Source: Prevotella heparinolytica | GTDB lineage: Bacteria > Bacteroidota > Bacteroidia > Bacteroidales > Bacteroidaceae | Assembly (NCBI RefSeq): GCF_004342845.1 | Contig: NZ_SLXB01000003.1 | Location: 124,001-188,000, forward strand | Length of the DNA: 64,000 bases | Direction of reading: 5' to 3' | The notes under the pieces: model-generated | Told to the model about the DNA's origin: nothing | Seen by the model: the letters and a program-made list of their open reading frames with translations, nothing else | The model's database searches: none | Program-made: the position numbers and the translations under genes | Part shown: positions 18,793 through 29,791 of the stretch, piece by piece | Position numbering within the stretch: position 1 is the first letter of the stretch | Layout: every line of letters begins with the position of its first letter

Positions 18793-20694
18793 ATGGCAGA
18801 CAGTAAAGAAAAACTCTTCTCGGACTTTTCTCCCGTTTCCACCGAACAGTGGATGGAGAAGGTTATCGCCGATTTGAAAGGCGCGGATTATGAGAAGAAA
18901 CTCGTTTGGAAGACAAACGAAGGATTTAAGGTGAAACCTTTCTACCGGATGGAAGATCTTGAGGGATTGAAGACCACAGATGCCCTTCCCGGTGAATTTC
19001 CTTATCTCAGAGGTACCAAGAAAGATAACAACGAGTGGCTTGTTCGTCAGGAAATCAGGGTAGAATCTCCCCAAGAAGCCAATGCCAAGGCACTGGATAT
19101 TTTGAATAAGGGTATTGATTCGCTTTCTTTTCATGTAAAAGCCAAGGAACTGAGCGCAGCGTACATTGAAACTTTGCTGAAAGACATTTGTGCCGAATGT
19201 GTAGAACTCAACTTCTCTACTTGCCAGGGACATGTGGTAGAGCTTGCCGAGCTTCTTGTGGCTTACTTCCGGAAGAAAGATTATGATTTGTCGAAGTTGC
19301 AAGGTTCCATAAACTATGACTTCTTCAACAAAATGCTGACCAAAGGCAAGGAAAAGGGAGATGTACAGGCAACAGCCAAGGCCTTGATCGAAGCCACTGC
19401 CGAACTTCCCAAATATCGTGTACTGAATGTGAGTGCCCTGAGCTTGAACAATGCAGGTGCCTATATTTATCAAGAATTGGGCTATGCGTTGGCTTGGGGA
19501 AATGAATACATGAACCGATTGACCGAGGCGGGACTTCCTGCCGCCGTAGTGGCCAAAAAGATAAAGTTCAACTTCGGTATCAGCTCCAATTATTTTCTTG
19601 AGATAGCTAAATTCCGTGCGGCACGTATGCTTTGGGCAAATATCGTAGCTGCTTATGAACCTGAATGTCTGCGCGACCACCGCAAGAACAAGGGTGAACA
19701 TAACGAATGCCGTTGTGCAGCCAAGATGAGAATCCATGCGGAAACTTCCACTTTTAATCTTACTTTGTTCGATGCATACGTGAATTTGTTGCGTACGCAG
19801 ACCGAGGCCATGAGTGCTGCTATTGCCGGCGTAGACTCTATGACCGTTGCTCCGTTCGACAAGGCTTACGATGCGCCCAATGAGTTTTCTGAACGTATGG
19901 CTCGTAACCAGCAGTTATTGCTGAAAGAAGAATCTCATTTTGATAAAGTTATCGATCCTGCTGCCGGTTCTTACTACATTGAAAATCTGACAGTCTCCAT
20001 AGCCAAACAGGCTTGGGACTTGTTCCTCGCCGTAGAAGAGGAAGGTGGATTCTACAACGCAGTCAAAGCCGGTAAGGTGCAGGCTGCGGTGAACGAAAGC
20101 AATAAAGCCCGTCATGCAGACATTGCCAAGCGCAAGGAAGTGTTGCTGGGTACCAATCAGTTCCCCAACTTCAATGAAAAGGCAGGCGAAAAGCAACCGC
20201 TCAAGGCAACCAGTTGCTGTGGCGGTCATGATACATGCGAAAAGGATGTGCCTACATTGAACTTCGACCGTGCAGCCAGTGAGTTTGAAGCTTTACGCCT
20301 TGAAACAGAGGCTTCGGGAAAACGTCCGAAAGCATTTATGCTTACTATCGGTAACCTTGCCATGCGTCAGGCGCGTGCGCAATTCTCATGTAACTTCCTG
20401 GCTTGTGCCGGATATGAGGTTGTTGACAATCTTGGCTTCCCCACAGTAGAAGAGGGTGTAGAAGCCGCCATGGCTGCCAAGGCCGATATCGTAGTGCTTT
20501 GTTCAAGCGATGATGAATATGTGGAGTATGCCGTTCCGGCTTTCAAGGCTCTGAATGGCCGTGCCATGTTCATCGTGGCCGGTGCCCCCGCCTGCATGGA
20601 CGAACTGAAGGCTGCCGGCATCGAAAACTTTATCCATGTTCGTGTCAACGTGCTGGAAACATTAAAGGAATACAACGCTAAACTTTTGAAGTAA
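18793..20694 (+). CDS. mutA: Methylmalonyl-CoA mutase small (beta) subunit
   Basis: 633-residue small subunit of the B12-dependent methylmalonyl-CoA mutase heterodimer that interconverts succinyl-CoA and methylmalonyl-CoA in propionate production. It has the TIM-barrel mutase domain (about residues 30-450) and a degenerate B12-type domain (about 500-633) without the DxHxxG cobalamin ligand motif, as expected for the non-catalytic subunit. An odd feature is a Cys/His cluster, [11 protein letters not shown] near residues 474-484, in the linker between the domains. It is followed by mutB after one base. Confidence 0.95.
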   Translation: MADSKEKLFSDFSPVSTEQWMEKVIADLKGADYEKKLVWKTNEGFKVKPFYRMEDLEGLKTTDALPGEFPYLRGTKKDNNEWLVRQEIRVESPQEANAKALDILNKGIDSLSFHVKAKELSAAYIETLLKDICAECVELNFSTCQGHVVELAELLVAYFRKKDYDLSKLQGSINYDFFNKMLTKGKEKGDVQATAKALIEATAELPKYRVLNVSALSLNNAGAYIYQELGYALAWGNEYMNRLTEAGLPAAVVAKKIKFNFGISSNYFLEIAKFRAARMLWANIVAAYEPECLRDHRKNKGEHNECRCAAKMRIHAETSTFNLTLFDAYVNLLRTQTEAMSAAIAGVDSMTVAPFDKAYDAPNEFSERMARNQQLLLKEESHFDKVIDPAAGSYYIENLTVSIAKQAWDLFLAVEEEGGFYNAVKAGKVQAAVNESNKARHADIAKRKEVLLGTNQFPNFNEKAGEKQPLKATSCCGGHDTCEKDVPTLNFDRAASEFEALRLETEASGKRPKAFMLTIGNLAMRQARAQFSCNFLACAGYEVVDNLGFPTVEEGVEAAMAAKADIVVLCSSDDEYVEYAVPAFKALNGRAMFIVAGAPACMDELKAAGIENFIHVRVNVLETLKEYNAKLLK

Positions 20695-20695
20695 G

Positions 20696-22843
20696 ATGAG
20701 AAAAGATTTTAAGAACTTAGATATATATGCCGCTTTCCGACCCGTTAATGGAGCCGAGTGGCAAAAGGCTAATGATATCCGTGCTGACTGGAAGACGCCG
20801 GAACATATTGAAGTGAAGCCTGTTTATACAAAGGAAGACCTCGAAGGAATGGAGCATTTGAATTATGCCGCCGGCCTTCCTCCTTATTTGCGCGGACCAT
20901 ACTCTGTGATGTACACGCTGCGTCCTTGGACCATTCGTCAGTACGCGGGTTTCTCTACGGCCGAAGAGTCCAATGCTTTCTATCGTCGTAATTTGGCTTC
21001 CGGGCAGAAAGGTTTGTCCGTAGCGTTCGACTTGGCTACCCACCGTGGCTACGACCCCGACCACGAACGTGTGGTGGGCGACGTGGGTAAGGCCGGTGTA
21101 TCCATCTGTTCGTTAGAGAACATGAAGGTGCTTTTCGACGGCATTCCCTTGAGCAAAATGTCCGTTTCCATGACCATGAACGGCGCTGTGCTTCCCGTTA
21201 TGGCGTTCTATATCAATGCCGGTCTGGAACAAGGAGCCAAACTGGAAGAAATGGCGGGTACAATCCAGAATGATATTCTGAAAGAGTTCATGGTGCGTAA
21301 CACCTATATTTATCCGCCTGCATTCTCCATGAAGATTATTTCCGACATCTTTGAATATACTTCGCAGAAGATGCCTAAGTTCAATTCTATCTCTATCTCC
21401 GGCTATCATATGCAGGAGGCCGGTGCTACGGCAGATATAGAGTTGGCTTATACGCTGGCCGACGGTCTGGAATATTTGCGTGCCGGAACTGCTGCCGGTA
21501 TCGACATCGATGCATTTGCCCCGCGGCTTTCTTTCTTCTGGGCCATCGGTACCAACCACTTCATGGAAATAGCCAAGATGCGTGCAGCCCGTATGCTATG
21601 GGCAAAGATTGTGAAGCAATTCAACCCGAAGAATCCTAAATCTTTGGCTTTGCGTACACACTCCCAGACTTCCGGCTGGTCGCTGACCGAGCAAGACCCG
21701 TTCAATAATGTGGGGCGTACTTGTATCGAGGCTATGGCTGCTGCATTGGGACATACGCAATCGCTGCACACCAATGCGCTTGACGAGGCGATAGCCTTGC
21801 CTACCGATTTTTCTGCACGTATTGCACGTAATACTCAGATTTATATTCAGGAAGAAACTTACATCTGCAAGAATGTCGACCCGTGGGGCGGTTCTTATTA
21901 TGTAGAGTCTCTGACTAACGAACTTGCTCATAAGGCTTGGGAACTTTTGCAGGAAGTGGAGAAACTCGGCGGTATGGCAAAGGCCATCGAGACCGGTATT
22001 CCCAAGATGCGTATCGAAGAAGCGGCCGCACGCACGCAGGCGCATATCGACAGCGGTTCACAGACCATCGTAGGTGTGAATAAATATCGTTTGGAGAAAG
22101 AAGCTCCGATTGATATCCTTGAGATTGACAATACAGCTGTTCGCCAAGAGCAGATTGAAAATCTGAAACGCCTGAAAGAAGGACGCAACCAAGCCGAGGT
22201 GGATAAAGCATTAGCAGCCATCACCGAGTGCGTGGAAAGCGGTAAGGGCAACTTGCTTGAACTGGCGGTAGAAGCAGCTCGTGTTCGCGCCACTTTGGGC
22301 GAAATCTCTTATGCTTGCGAAAAGATTGTAGGACGTTATAAAGCAGTAATCAGAACTATTTCAGGCGTGTATTCATCAGAAAGTAAGAATGACAGCGACT
22401 TCCAACGTGCCTGCGAATTGGCCGAGAAGTTTGCTAAGAAAGAGGGACGTCAGCCCCGTATTATGATAGCCAAGATGGGACAGGACGGTCACGATCGTGG
22501 CGCTAAAGTGGTAGCGACCGGATATGCCGACTGTGGTTTCGATGTGGATATGGGGCCGTTGTTCCAAACTCCGGCCGAAGCAGCCCGCGAAGCAGTGGAA
22601 AACGATGTGCATGTAGTAGGTGTTTCTTCACTGGCTGCCGGCCATAAGACGTTGGTTCCGCAGATCATCGAAGAGCTTAAGAAGTTGGGACGTGAGGATA
22701 TTATAGTAATAGCCGGTGGTGTAATCCCCGCACAAGACTACGATTTCCTTTACAAAGCAGGTGTAGCCGCTATCTTCGGCCCCGGTACTCCGGTAGCAAA
22801 GGCTGCTTGCCAGATTCTCGATATCTTGTTGGATGAAGAATAA
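20696..22843 (+). CDS. mutB: Methylmalonyl-CoA mutase large (alpha) subunit
   Basis: 715-residue catalytic subunit of methylmalonyl-CoA mutase. The TIM barrel carries the substrate-site region [18 protein letters not shown] near residue 80 and the active-site [11 protein letters not shown] near 235. The C-terminal B12 domain has the lower-ligand motif DGHDRG with H599, followed by [14 protein letters not shown] and SSLAAGHK. It is co-transcribed with mutA (one-base gap). Together they run the succinate-to-propionate route typical of Bacteroides. A terminator follows at 22931-22966. Confidence 0.97.
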   Translation: MRKDFKNLDIYAAFRPVNGAEWQKANDIRADWKTPEHIEVKPVYTKEDLEGMEHLNYAAGLPPYLRGPYSVMYTLRPWTIRQYAGFSTAEESNAFYRRNLASGQKGLSVAFDLATHRGYDPDHERVVGDVGKAGVSICSLENMKVLFDGIPLSKMSVSMTMNGAVLPVMAFYINAGLEQGAKLEEMAGTIQNDILKEFMVRNTYIYPPAFSMKIISDIFEYTSQKMPKFNSISISGYHMQEAGATADIELAYTLADGLEYLRAGTAAGIDIDAFAPRLSFFWAIGTNHFMEIAKMRAARMLWAKIVKQFNPKNPKSLALRTHSQTSGWSLTEQDPFNNVGRTCIEAMAAALGHTQSLHTNALDEAIALPTDFSARIARNTQIYIQEETYICKNVDPWGGSYYVESLTNELAHKAWELLQEVEKLGGMAKAIETGIPKMRIEEAAARTQAHIDSGSQTIVGVNKYRLEKEAPIDILEIDNTAVRQEQIENLKRLKEGRNQAEVDKALAAITECVESGKGNLLELAVEAARVRATLGEISYACEKIVGRYKAVIRTISGVYSSESKNDSDFQRACELAEKFAKKEGRQPRIMIAKMGQDGHDRGAKVVATGYADCGFDVDMGPLFQTPAEAAREAVENDVHVVGVSSLAAGHKTLVPQIIEELKKLGREDIIVIAGGVIPAQDYDFLYKAGVAAIFGPGTPVAKAACQILDILLDEE

Positions 22844-22930
22844 GAGAACCGGCTATTCTTTGGGAAATCGTTCTCTGATAGACAAAGAGTACACTTCGAT
22901 AAAAGAATAGTATTGGTTTTAAATGTTAAA

Positions 22931-22966
22931 AAGGGGTGGAAAGTCTTTGCATTTCCACTCCTTTTT
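22931..22966 (+). terminator. Probable terminator after mutB
   Basis: Inverted repeat aaggggtggaaa (22931-22942) with tttccactcctttt (22952-22965), the right arm ending in a T run. It lies 87 bp after the mutB stop. Confidence 0.65.
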
Positions 22967-23007
22967 CTTAATCTGTGTTATAGAACATGCTTTTTTTTCT
23001 TGGAAAG

Positions 23008-23038
23008 TTTGCAGATTATCTCAAAGTCCGTATCTTTG
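23008..23038 (+). promoter_or_regulatory. Orphan promoter between mutB and topB
   Basis: TTTG (23008-23011), 19-bp spacer, TATCTTTG (23031-23038): a near-perfect Bacteroides promoter with no open frame in its first 60 nt. A terminator follows at 23082-23106. Confidence 0.65.
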
Positions 23039-23044
23039 CAATGT

Positions 23045-23106
23045 GTTTTTCATAGTATTAGATTTAAGGTTAACAAAGGTTGGAGTACAGCGGTACTCCT
23101 TTTTTT
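23045..23106 (+). ncRNA. Candidate small RNA or topB leader transcript (about 62 nt)
   Basis: Predicted transcript from the orphan promoter at 23008-23038 to a hairpin with seven T residues (ggagtac 23082-23088 with gtactcc 23093-23099, loop agcg, T run 23100-23106). It encodes no plausible peptide. It could be a free small RNA, or a terminated leader of topB, which starts 140 bp further on. Ends are estimated from promoter geometry. Confidence 0.45.
23082..23106 (+). terminator. Rho-independent terminator of the candidate small RNA
   Basis: Seven-base-pair stem (ggagtac/gtactcc) with a four-base loop (agcg), followed directly by seven T residues. Confidence 0.7.
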
Positions 23107-23246
23107 ATGCCTATACGTTTCCCCATTTCGCAACATTCTTTTCAGCCTCCTCTCAAAATAGTATCTTTTGACTTATTGGGAGATTATTTTTCTCATTCCT
23201 CCTCTTTTTGTACCTTTGCTCCACGAATAAAAATGAAGAATAACGA

Positions 23247-25439
23247 ATGATAGTTTGTATTGCCGAAAAGCCCTCTGTGGCACGTGACATAGCCGATGTG
23301 TTGGGAGCGAAAGACAAGAAAGACGGATACATCGAGGGAAACGGGTATCAGGTCACTTGGACATTCGGCCACCTTTGTACACTGAAGGAACCGCACGAAT
23401 ATACGCCCAACTGGAAATCATGGAGTTTGGGAAGCTTACCCATGATTCCCCCTCGCTTCGGCATCAAACTCATCAGCAATCCTACCTACGAACGCCAGTT
23501 TCATACCATAGAAAACCTCATGCAGCATGCCGACATGATTATAAATTGCGGCGATGCCGGACAGGAAGGAGAATTGATTCAACGCTGGGTGATGCAAAAA
23601 GCCGGTGCGCATTGTCCGGTGAAGCGTCTATGGATCTCCTCGTTGACGGAAGAAGCCATTCGTGAGGGGTTCGCCAAACTACGTGACGCTTCAGACTTCC
23701 AGCCTTTGTATGAGGCAGGACTGTCTCGTGCCATCGGTGATTGGTTGCTTGGCATGAATGCCACCCGTCTTTATACGATGAAGTATGGGCAAAACAGGCA
23801 GGTGCTTTCCATAGGACGTGTACAGACACCGACATTGGCTTTGATCGTGAACCGTCAGTTGGAGATACAGAATTTTGTGCCCAAGCAATATTGGGTACTG
23901 AGCACCATCTATCGCGAAACCACGTTCACAGCTCTTATCCGTAAAAGCGAGGAGGAACTGGTTCTGGAAGCCGAGAAGCAGAGCGATGACAAGAAAGACA
24001 ATGCTGTTTCGGCCTTGAACAAGACAACCGATGATAACCCCGGCATAGACCCCATTACGGACTATGACCGTGGCGTTGCTCTACTGGAGCAGATAAAGCA
24101 TGCTCCATTCACGATTACTTCGGTAGTAAAGAAGAACGGTAAGGAAGCTCCTCCCCGGCTTTTCGATCTTACATCGCTTCAGGTAGAGTGTAACAAGAAG
24201 TTTGCTTTCTCTGCTGACGATACGTTGAAGACCATTCAATCTCTGTATGAGAAAAAAGTGGTAACTTATCCACGTGTAGACACCACTTTTCTCAGTGATG
24301 ATATCTACCCCAAATGCCCCGGCATCTTGAAAGGGCTGCGTGATTATGCTTCCCTCACTGCCCCATTGGAAGAGAAGCCGTTGCCCAAGTCGAAGAAAGT
24401 GTTCGACAACTCCAAAGTGACCGACCACCATGCCATTATTCCTACCGGGCAATATCCGCAAGCATTGAGCAACATGGAGAAGCAGGTCTACGACCTTATC
24501 GCCCGCCGATTCATTGCCGCGTTTTATCCCGATTGCCAGTTTGCCACCACCACTGTGCTGGGGGAAGTGGAGCAGATATTGTTCAAAGCCACCGGCCGGC
24601 AGATACTAGTTCCGGGGTGGAGAGTCGTGTTTGCCGCTTCGCAACAATCGCCTAATGAAGCTGTTGAAGAGGAAAAAGAGGAAAAAGAATCTTCGGCCGA
24701 CAAGTTGTTGCCTGCCTTTGTGAAAGGCGAAAGCGGCCCTCACTTACCTGAATTGATGGAGAAATGGACACAGCCGCCCCGCCCTTATACCGAAGCGACC
24801 CTGCTTCGTGCCATGGAGACTGCCGGAAAATTGGTGGACAACGATGAACTTCGCGATGCTTTGAAGGAAAACGGCATCGGCCGACCATCTACGCGTGCGG
24901 CAATCATCGAGACGTTATTCAAACGAAATTATATCCGTAAGGAGAAAAAGAACCTGATAGCAACCCCCACAGGTGTGGAATTGATACAGATTATCCATGA
25001 AGAGTTGTTGAAGTCGGCAGAGCTGACCGGCATATGGGAAAAGAAACTCCGTGAGATAGAAAAACGCACTTATAATGCCGGGCAATTTCTGGAGGAATTA
25101 AAGCAAATGGTGTCTGAGGTGGTGATGAATGTACTTTCCGATAATAGCAATCGCCGCATCACCATACAGGCTGCGGAGGTAAAAAAAGAACAGTCGCCTG
25201 CCAAGAAAACGGGGAAAAGCGACAGACCCAAACAAGAACCCAAGAAGAGAGCACCGCAGAAGAGAGGGGGGGAAAAGAAAGATGCGGCAAGCATCACAAC
25301 GTCGCCCCAACAAGCAACAGACCTCTTGATCGGCACTCCTTGTCCTCTTTGTGGCAAAGGCACCATTATCAAAGGAAGAACGGCTTACGGGTGTTCCGAG
25401 TGGAGGAGTGGCTGCGCTTTCCGCAAGCCGTTCGAATAG
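23247..25439 (+). CDS. topB: DNA topoisomerase III
   Basis: 730-residue type IA topoisomerase of the TopB kind, which decatenates and relaxes negatively supercoiled DNA. The N-terminal Toprim domain starts MIVCIAEKPSVARDIA and has NCGDAGQEGELIQRW. The active-site tyrosine is Y341 in VVTYPRVDTTFLSDD. The Lys-rich linker after about residue 640 is followed by one C-terminal C4 zinc finger (CPLCGKG..., CSEW...GC). A TACCTTTG -7-like box lies at 23211-23218. It converges on anmK with only 40 bp between stop codons. Confidence 0.95.
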   Translation: MIVCIAEKPSVARDIADVLGAKDKKDGYIEGNGYQVTWTFGHLCTLKEPHEYTPNWKSWSLGSLPMIPPRFGIKLISNPTYERQFHTIENLMQHADMIINCGDAGQEGELIQRWVMQKAGAHCPVKRLWISSLTEEAIREGFAKLRDASDFQPLYEAGLSRAIGDWLLGMNATRLYTMKYGQNRQVLSIGRVQTPTLALIVNRQLEIQNFVPKQYWVLSTIYRETTFTALIRKSEEELVLEAEKQSDDKKDNAVSALNKTTDDNPGIDPITDYDRGVALLEQIKHAPFTITSVVKKNGKEAPPRLFDLTSLQVECNKKFAFSADDTLKTIQSLYEKKVVTYPRVDTTFLSDDIYPKCPGILKGLRDYASLTAPLEEKPLPKSKKVFDNSKVTDHHAIIPTGQYPQALSNMEKQVYDLIARRFIAAFYPDCQFATTTVLGEVEQILFKATGRQILVPGWRVVFAASQQSPNEAVEEEKEEKESSADKLLPAFVKGESGPHLPELMEKWTQPPRPYTEATLLRAMETAGKLVDNDELRDALKENGIGRPSTRAAIIETLFKRNYIRKEKKNLIATPTGVELIQIIHEELLKSAELTGIWEKKLREIEKRTYNAGQFLEELKQMVSEVVMNVLSDNSNRRITIQAAEVKKEQSPAKKTGKSDRPKQEPKKRAPQKRGGEKKDAASITTSPQQATDLLIGTPCPLCGKGTIIKGRTAYGCSEWRSGCAFRKPFE

Positions 25440-25479
25440 ATCATATAACCAGTTCTGTATCCAGTTTTTGTCGGTTCGT

Positions 25480-26559
25480 TTATATTTTGAACAACATCCC
25501 TCCTATATTATCTATCGGTGCTCCTGTTACGGAAGCAAGGCAGCCGGGTTCATCAGCCATGTAGAGCGCACCGAGGAAAGCAAAAATCAAAGCTTCTTTG
25601 TATTCAATAATCTGTCGGTCGGGAATAACAATCTCGCACGGGCAGAGCGCACCGATCCGCTCTATCAGGAATTTGTTGAAAGCGCCTCCACCGGTAATCA
25701 GCAGCTTGTCGCTGCCCCCTGAAAGCAGATGCGCCGTGATGACACGTTGCACTTGATGGGCGGCATGCTCATAAAACGTACGCAATCTGTCCTCCATGCT
25801 TAACTCATAACGTTCCAACATCGGATAGACAAGCGTTTCTACCCACTCGCGCCCCAATGACTTCGGACCTGATTGGCGATAGAAATCCATGCCGTTCAAT
25901 TCGTCTAATAGACTTTGGCAGATAGTGCCTTGGCGGGCGATGTCTCCGTCACGGTCAAATTCCAATCCTATTTGTCGGCAGTAATGGTTAATTACATAAT
26001 TCACCGGACTGATATCGAAAGCGATGCGCTTCCCCTCTTGCTCGAACGAGATGTTGGAGAAGCCGCCTATGTTCAGGCAATAATCATATTCGCTGAAAAG
26101 CAAGCGGTCTCCTATCGGTACAAGCGGAGCGCCTTGACCGCCCAACATGATGTCCAACCGGCGAAAATCCGACACAGTGGGAATCCGGGTCTCGGCTGCA
26201 ATGGCGGCTCCGTCTCCTATTTGATACATGATTTTCTTTTTCGGCTCGTGGAAGATGGTGTGCCCATGAGAGGCTATTATGTCCGGACGCACGTTGAATT
26301 CCCGTATGAAGTCGTTTACCCGTTCGCCGAGGAACTTGCCGTAAGCGCTATGAAAGGTGATAAAGTCCAAAGCACTCATCTGCTGTGCGCCGGTGCCGAG
26401 TATCTGTTTCATTTCTTCCGGATAGTCGTAGCCTTTAGCGCAATCTATTCGGAAACTCCATTTTCCTGATTGTCTCAGGAAGGTGCAACAGCAAACGTCC
26501 AGTCCATCGAGGGAAGTGCCGGACATAAGTCCGATGGCTCTGATTTGAAAATCTTTCAT
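25480..26559 (-). CDS. anmK: Anhydro-N-acetylmuramic acid kinase
   Basis: 359-residue AnmK that hydrolyses and phosphorylates 1,6-anhydro-MurNAc to MurNAc 6-phosphate during cell-wall recycling. It belongs to the ASKHA fold: the phosphate-1 motif MSGTSLDGLDV is at residues 13-23, SHGHTIFHEP is near 95, NIGGFSNISF near 170 and TGGGAFNKFL near 295. Length matches the family. It is followed upstream (54 bp) by the M20 dipeptidase gene on the same strand, so the two may be co-transcribed. Confidence 0.94.
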   Translation of the reverse strand: MKDFQIRAIGLMSGTSLDGLDVCCCTFLRQSGKWSFRIDCAKGYDYPEEMKQILGTGAQQMSALDFITFHSAYGKFLGERVNDFIREFNVRPDIIASHGHTIFHEPKKKIMYQIGDGAAIAAETRIPTVSDFRRLDIMLGGQGAPLVPIGDRLLFSEYDYCLNIGGFSNISFEQEGKRIAFDISPVNYVINHYCRQIGLEFDRDGDIARQGTICQSLLDELNGMDFYRQSGPKSLGREWVETLVYPMLERYELSMEDRLRTFYEHAAHQVQRVITAHLLSGGSDKLLITGGGAFNKFLIERIGALCPCEIVIPDRQIIEYKEALIFAFLGALYMADEPGCLASVTGAPIDNIGGMLFKI

Positions 26560-26613
26560 GTTGATGGATATATTGAAGAGCCTGTTTGCAGAAGAAAACA
26601 GGCCCTGAGATGA

Positions 26614-27969
26614 TTATTTGTAGTTCTGATAAAATTCCGTCACGGCTTCTATTCCCTTGCGGAAAATGTCAAGTGACATATTTTCGTTGGGAGAGTGGAT
26701 GGCATTGGACTCAAGTCCGAAACCCATCAATACCGTTTTCAGTCCCAATACCTGCTCGAATGTAGATATGATAGGAATGCTTCCGCCACGGCGTACGGCC
26801 AGGGGCTTCTTGCCGAATGCTTTTTCGAAGCCTTTCTCGGCAGCCTGATAGGCCGGTAATGAGATGGGACATACATAGCCTTGTCCGCCATGCATAGGAG
26901 TGACCTTTACCTGCACAGTGTCGGGTGCAATGCTCAGAATATAGTCGGCAAACAGTTGGGAGATTTTATGGTGGTCTTGGTGTGGAACAAGTCGACAGGA
27001 CACTTTGGCGTAAGCCTTGGACGGAAGTACGGTCTTGGAACCTTCGCCTGTATATCCTCCCCAAATGCCGCACACATCGAATGACGGACGGCAACTATTA
27101 CGCTCCAGTGTGCTGTAGCCTTTCTCGCCGAAGAGTGCCCGCACGCCGATGGCTTTCTTATACTTTTCTTCATCGAAGGGGATGTGAGCTATCATATTGC
27201 GTTCTGCTTGCGGAACTTCCTCTACATCGTCATAGAATCCGGGAACGGTAATGCGCCCGTCAGCATCCGTCACTTTGCCGATCATTTGGCATAATACATT
27301 GATGGGATTGGCCACGGCACCTCCGAAATGTCCCGAATGAAGGTCGCGGTTAGGACCTGTAACCTCTATCTCCCAATAGGCCAATCCGCGAAGGCCGGTG
27401 GTCAATGAAGGCAGGTCGGCACCGAGCATGCTGGTATCCGACACTAATATGACGTCTGCTTTCAATAGCTCTTTATGTTCCTGACAGAAACTTTCCAGAC
27501 TTGGCGAACCGATTTCTTCTTCACCCTCGAAAATGAATTTTACATTGGTCCGCAACAAGTCGTTCTTAACGAGATATTCAAAAGCCTTCACTTGAATGAA
27601 AGATTGCCCCTTGTCATCGTCGGCACCGCGTGCCCAGATGTGCCCGTCACGCACTTCCGGCTCGAAGGGGTTGCTTTTCCAAAGTTCCAACGGCTCTGCC
27701 GGCATTACGTCATAGTGGGCGTATACCAACACGGTTTTGGCATTCGGGTCTGCTATTTTTTGTCCGAAGACGATGGGATTGCCTTTCGAGGGCATCACCA
27801 AGGCTTCGTCTGCCCCGGCTTGTAACAACAGTTGCGCCCAACGTTCGGCGCAAGCCAACATGTCGTCATGATGTTCCGGTTTGGCACTTATACTCGGAAT
27901 ACGGATAAGGCTGAATAACTCTTCGAGCATTCGCGGCTCATTTTCTGCAATATACTTTTTTATTTCCAT
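26614..27969 (-). CDS. M20 family dipeptidase (PepV/CNDP-like metallopeptidase)
   Basis: 451-residue M20/M28-fold dizinc peptidase. Zinc-site elements are YAHYDVMPAEP (H near residue 92), RGADDDKGQ near 124, the catalytic EGEEEIGSPS near 160 and VSDTSM near 187; the lid dimerisation domain lies at about 205-370 and includes DLHSGHFGG. The C-terminal RRGGSIPI is also family-typical. Characterised relatives cleave dipeptides, so a role in peptide catabolism is likely. The order on the minus strand is aroC, dipeptidase, anmK. Confidence 0.92.
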   Translation of the reverse strand: MEIKKYIAENEPRMLEELFSLIRIPSISAKPEHHDDMLACAERWAQLLLQAGADEALVMPSKGNPIVFGQKIADPNAKTVLVYAHYDVMPAEPLELWKSNPFEPEVRDGHIWARGADDDKGQSFIQVKAFEYLVKNDLLRTNVKFIFEGEEEIGSPSLESFCQEHKELLKADVILVSDTSMLGADLPSLTTGLRGLAYWEIEVTGPNRDLHSGHFGGAVANPINVLCQMIGKVTDADGRITVPGFYDDVEEVPQAERNMIAHIPFDEEKYKKAIGVRALFGEKGYSTLERNSCRPSFDVCGIWGGYTGEGSKTVLPSKAYAKVSCRLVPHQDHHKISQLFADYILSIAPDTVQVKVTPMHGGQGYVCPISLPAYQAAEKGFEKAFGKKPLAVRRGGSIPIISTFEQVLGLKTVLMGFGLESNAIHSPNENMSLDIFRKGIEAVTEFYQNYK

Positions 27970-28012
27970 ACGTAAGTTAGGGGATAAGGGTTAACGCTCA
28001 CCATTAATAACT

Positions 28013-29089
28013 CTATAACTGTGTCGTCCTATCTATCAGGTAGAAGTCCAGCAGAGTGATGGCAGCCATTGCTTCTACAATGGGCACGGCACGTGGCAGC
28101 ACGCACGGGTCATGACGGCCTCGGGCTTTCAACGTGGTGTCTATGCCGTCAATATTTACCGTGTGTTGTTCCATCAATACAGTGGCTACGGGCTTGAAAG
28201 CTACTCGGAAGTAAATGTCTTGCCCGTTGCTGATACCGCCTTGTATGCCTCCTGAATGATTGGTGCGTGTTTCAATACGTCCGTTATTGTTGTAGAACAC
28301 ATCGTTCTGCTCCGAACCTTTCTGCTTCAGACCTTTGAAGCCATCACCATATTCAAAGGCTTTGGCGGCATTGATGCTAAGCATGGCACCGCCAAGGGCA
28401 GCATGCAGTTTGCCGTACACCGGTTGCCCCAGTCCGATAGGACAGCCTTTGATGACGCAAGTGATGACACCCCCGATGGTATCTCCTTCTCCTTTTATCT
28501 TGAAGATGAGTTCTTCCATCTCTTTAGCCTTCTCCGGATCGGGGCAGCGCACCGGATTGGTATCTATCAGGTCGAGGTCATAGGCAGTATAATTTTCTTC
28601 CAACCGGATGGGACCTACTTGCGAGGTATATGCTGTGATCTGTATACCCAATTGTTTCAGTGCCAATTTGGCCAACGCTCCGGCCACAACACGCGAAATG
28701 GTCTCGCGTGCCGAAGAACGTCCTCCTCCCCGATGGTCGCGAATACCATATTTCACATTGTAAGTATAGTCGGCATGCGAAGGGCGGTATACTTCCTTTA
28801 AGTTGTTATAATCGTCGGAATGCTGATTTTCATTCCATACAATAAAACCTATGGGACAACCCGTTGATTTACCTTCGAAGATTCCGGAAAGAAATTCCAC
28901 TTTATCTCCTTCTTTTCTTGCGGTCGTTATGCGCGATTGTCCGGGGCGACGGCTGTCGAGTTCAGATTGTACAAAATCCATGTCGATGGCGATTCCCGAC
29001 GGAAATCCATCTATTACGCCCCCGATGCCTTTACCGTGCGATTCTCCGAAGCTGGTAAGGCGAAAAATATTTCCAAATGAGTTGAACAT
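28013..29089 (-). CDS. aroC: Chorismate synthase
   Basis: 358-residue chorismate synthase, the FMN-dependent last step of the shikimate pathway (EPSP to chorismate). It begins with the signature [20 protein letters not shown] and has the other signatures [16 protein letters not shown] and [13 protein letters not shown] near residue 120, plus [12 protein letters not shown] near 272. Length is typical. The enzyme before it (aroA) and chorismate users (pabB, pabC) lie near 56-59 kb, so these genes are dispersed. It is 43 bp upstream of the dipeptidase gene. Confidence 0.97.
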   Translation of the reverse strand: MFNSFGNIFRLTSFGESHGKGIGGVIDGFPSGIAIDMDFVQSELDSRRPGQSRITTARKEGDKVEFLSGIFEGKSTGCPIGFIVWNENQHSDDYNNLKEVYRPSHADYTYNVKYGIRDHRGGGRSSARETISRVVAGALAKLALKQLGIQITAYTSQVGPIRLEENYTAYDLDLIDTNPVRCPDPEKAKEMEELIFKIKGEGDTIGGVITCVIKGCPIGLGQPVYGKLHAALGGAMLSINAAKAFEYGDGFKGLKQKGSEQNDVFYNNNGRIETRTNHSGGIQGGISNGQDIYFRVAFKPVATVLMEQHTVNIDGIDTTLKARGRHDPCVLPRAVPIVEAMAAITLLDFYLIDRTTQL

Positions 29090-29459
29090 ATCAATAGCTT
29101 TAAAGGTTTATGTATGAGGTAGATGTACTTTCATTTTCTTTCTCCAACGAAGTTTGAGAATATAAAGATAACAAAAAAAACGATATAACGTTTAGTTTCC
29201 GCTTGATTTTTCCTTATTTAGCCCGACCTTGATGTCGGATTCCCCACTGCCTTTTAATAAATCCCAAGGAAGCAGTTTGCGAGGGCAACAGCCCGATGCT
29301 CCGTCTTAATGCTTAGGATGGCTACGCCTCTGTATAAAGGGATGATTTGCGCAAACAGTTTGGAAATACGCCGTTTATGTAAACATTATTCACTTAAACC
29401 TCAAAGAAAGCTCCGAAATCGGCAGACCCTTGCCAGAATGCATTCTGACGAGGGGGTAG

Positions 29460-29549
29460 ATCAGTATACGACTGATGTACCATCAGTATACGACTGAAGC
29501 CACATCAGTATACGACTGATGTACCCTCAGTATGGAACAGACTCCATCT
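29460..29549. repeat. 22-bp-period tandem array (4 units)
   Basis: The word cagtatacgactga recurs at 29462, 29484 and 29506 and as cagtatgg at 29528, each 22 bp apart. Each full unit holds an interrupted palindrome, atcagt-atacg-actgat. The units here are nearly identical, unlike the more degenerate arrays elsewhere. Confidence 0.9.
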
Positions 29550-29761
29550 CTTCTTTTTTTCTCCTCTTTAAGCGATGAATTTGATGAGATTTTTCAAAAA
29601 AAAGAGTTCCCCGGTTTTCACAGAATAACGCTACAGCTTTTCAGTAAGATTCCACCGACTTGATTTATGGCCGGCCGGAGGCTTCGTGCTTGTTTTCAGT
29701 TCTCTTTTTGCAGGATGCATCATGCCAGAGAAAATCTTCTTCAGCTTTACGTAAATGTTGC

Positions 29762-29791
29762 TTGGTTTATGAAAATAATAATGTACATTTG
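29762..29791 (+). promoter_or_regulatory. Promoter of the UPF0597 gene
   Basis: TTGG (29762-29765), 18-bp spacer, TACATTTG (29784-29791), 30 bp ahead of the ATG. The -33 element is one base off consensus. Confidence 0.55.

Noticed and set aside
23247..25439. topB as part of a mobile element
   Set aside because: Topoisomerase III genes occur on conjugative elements, but no mobilisation, integrase or transfer genes lie nearby and the neighbours are housekeeping genes.
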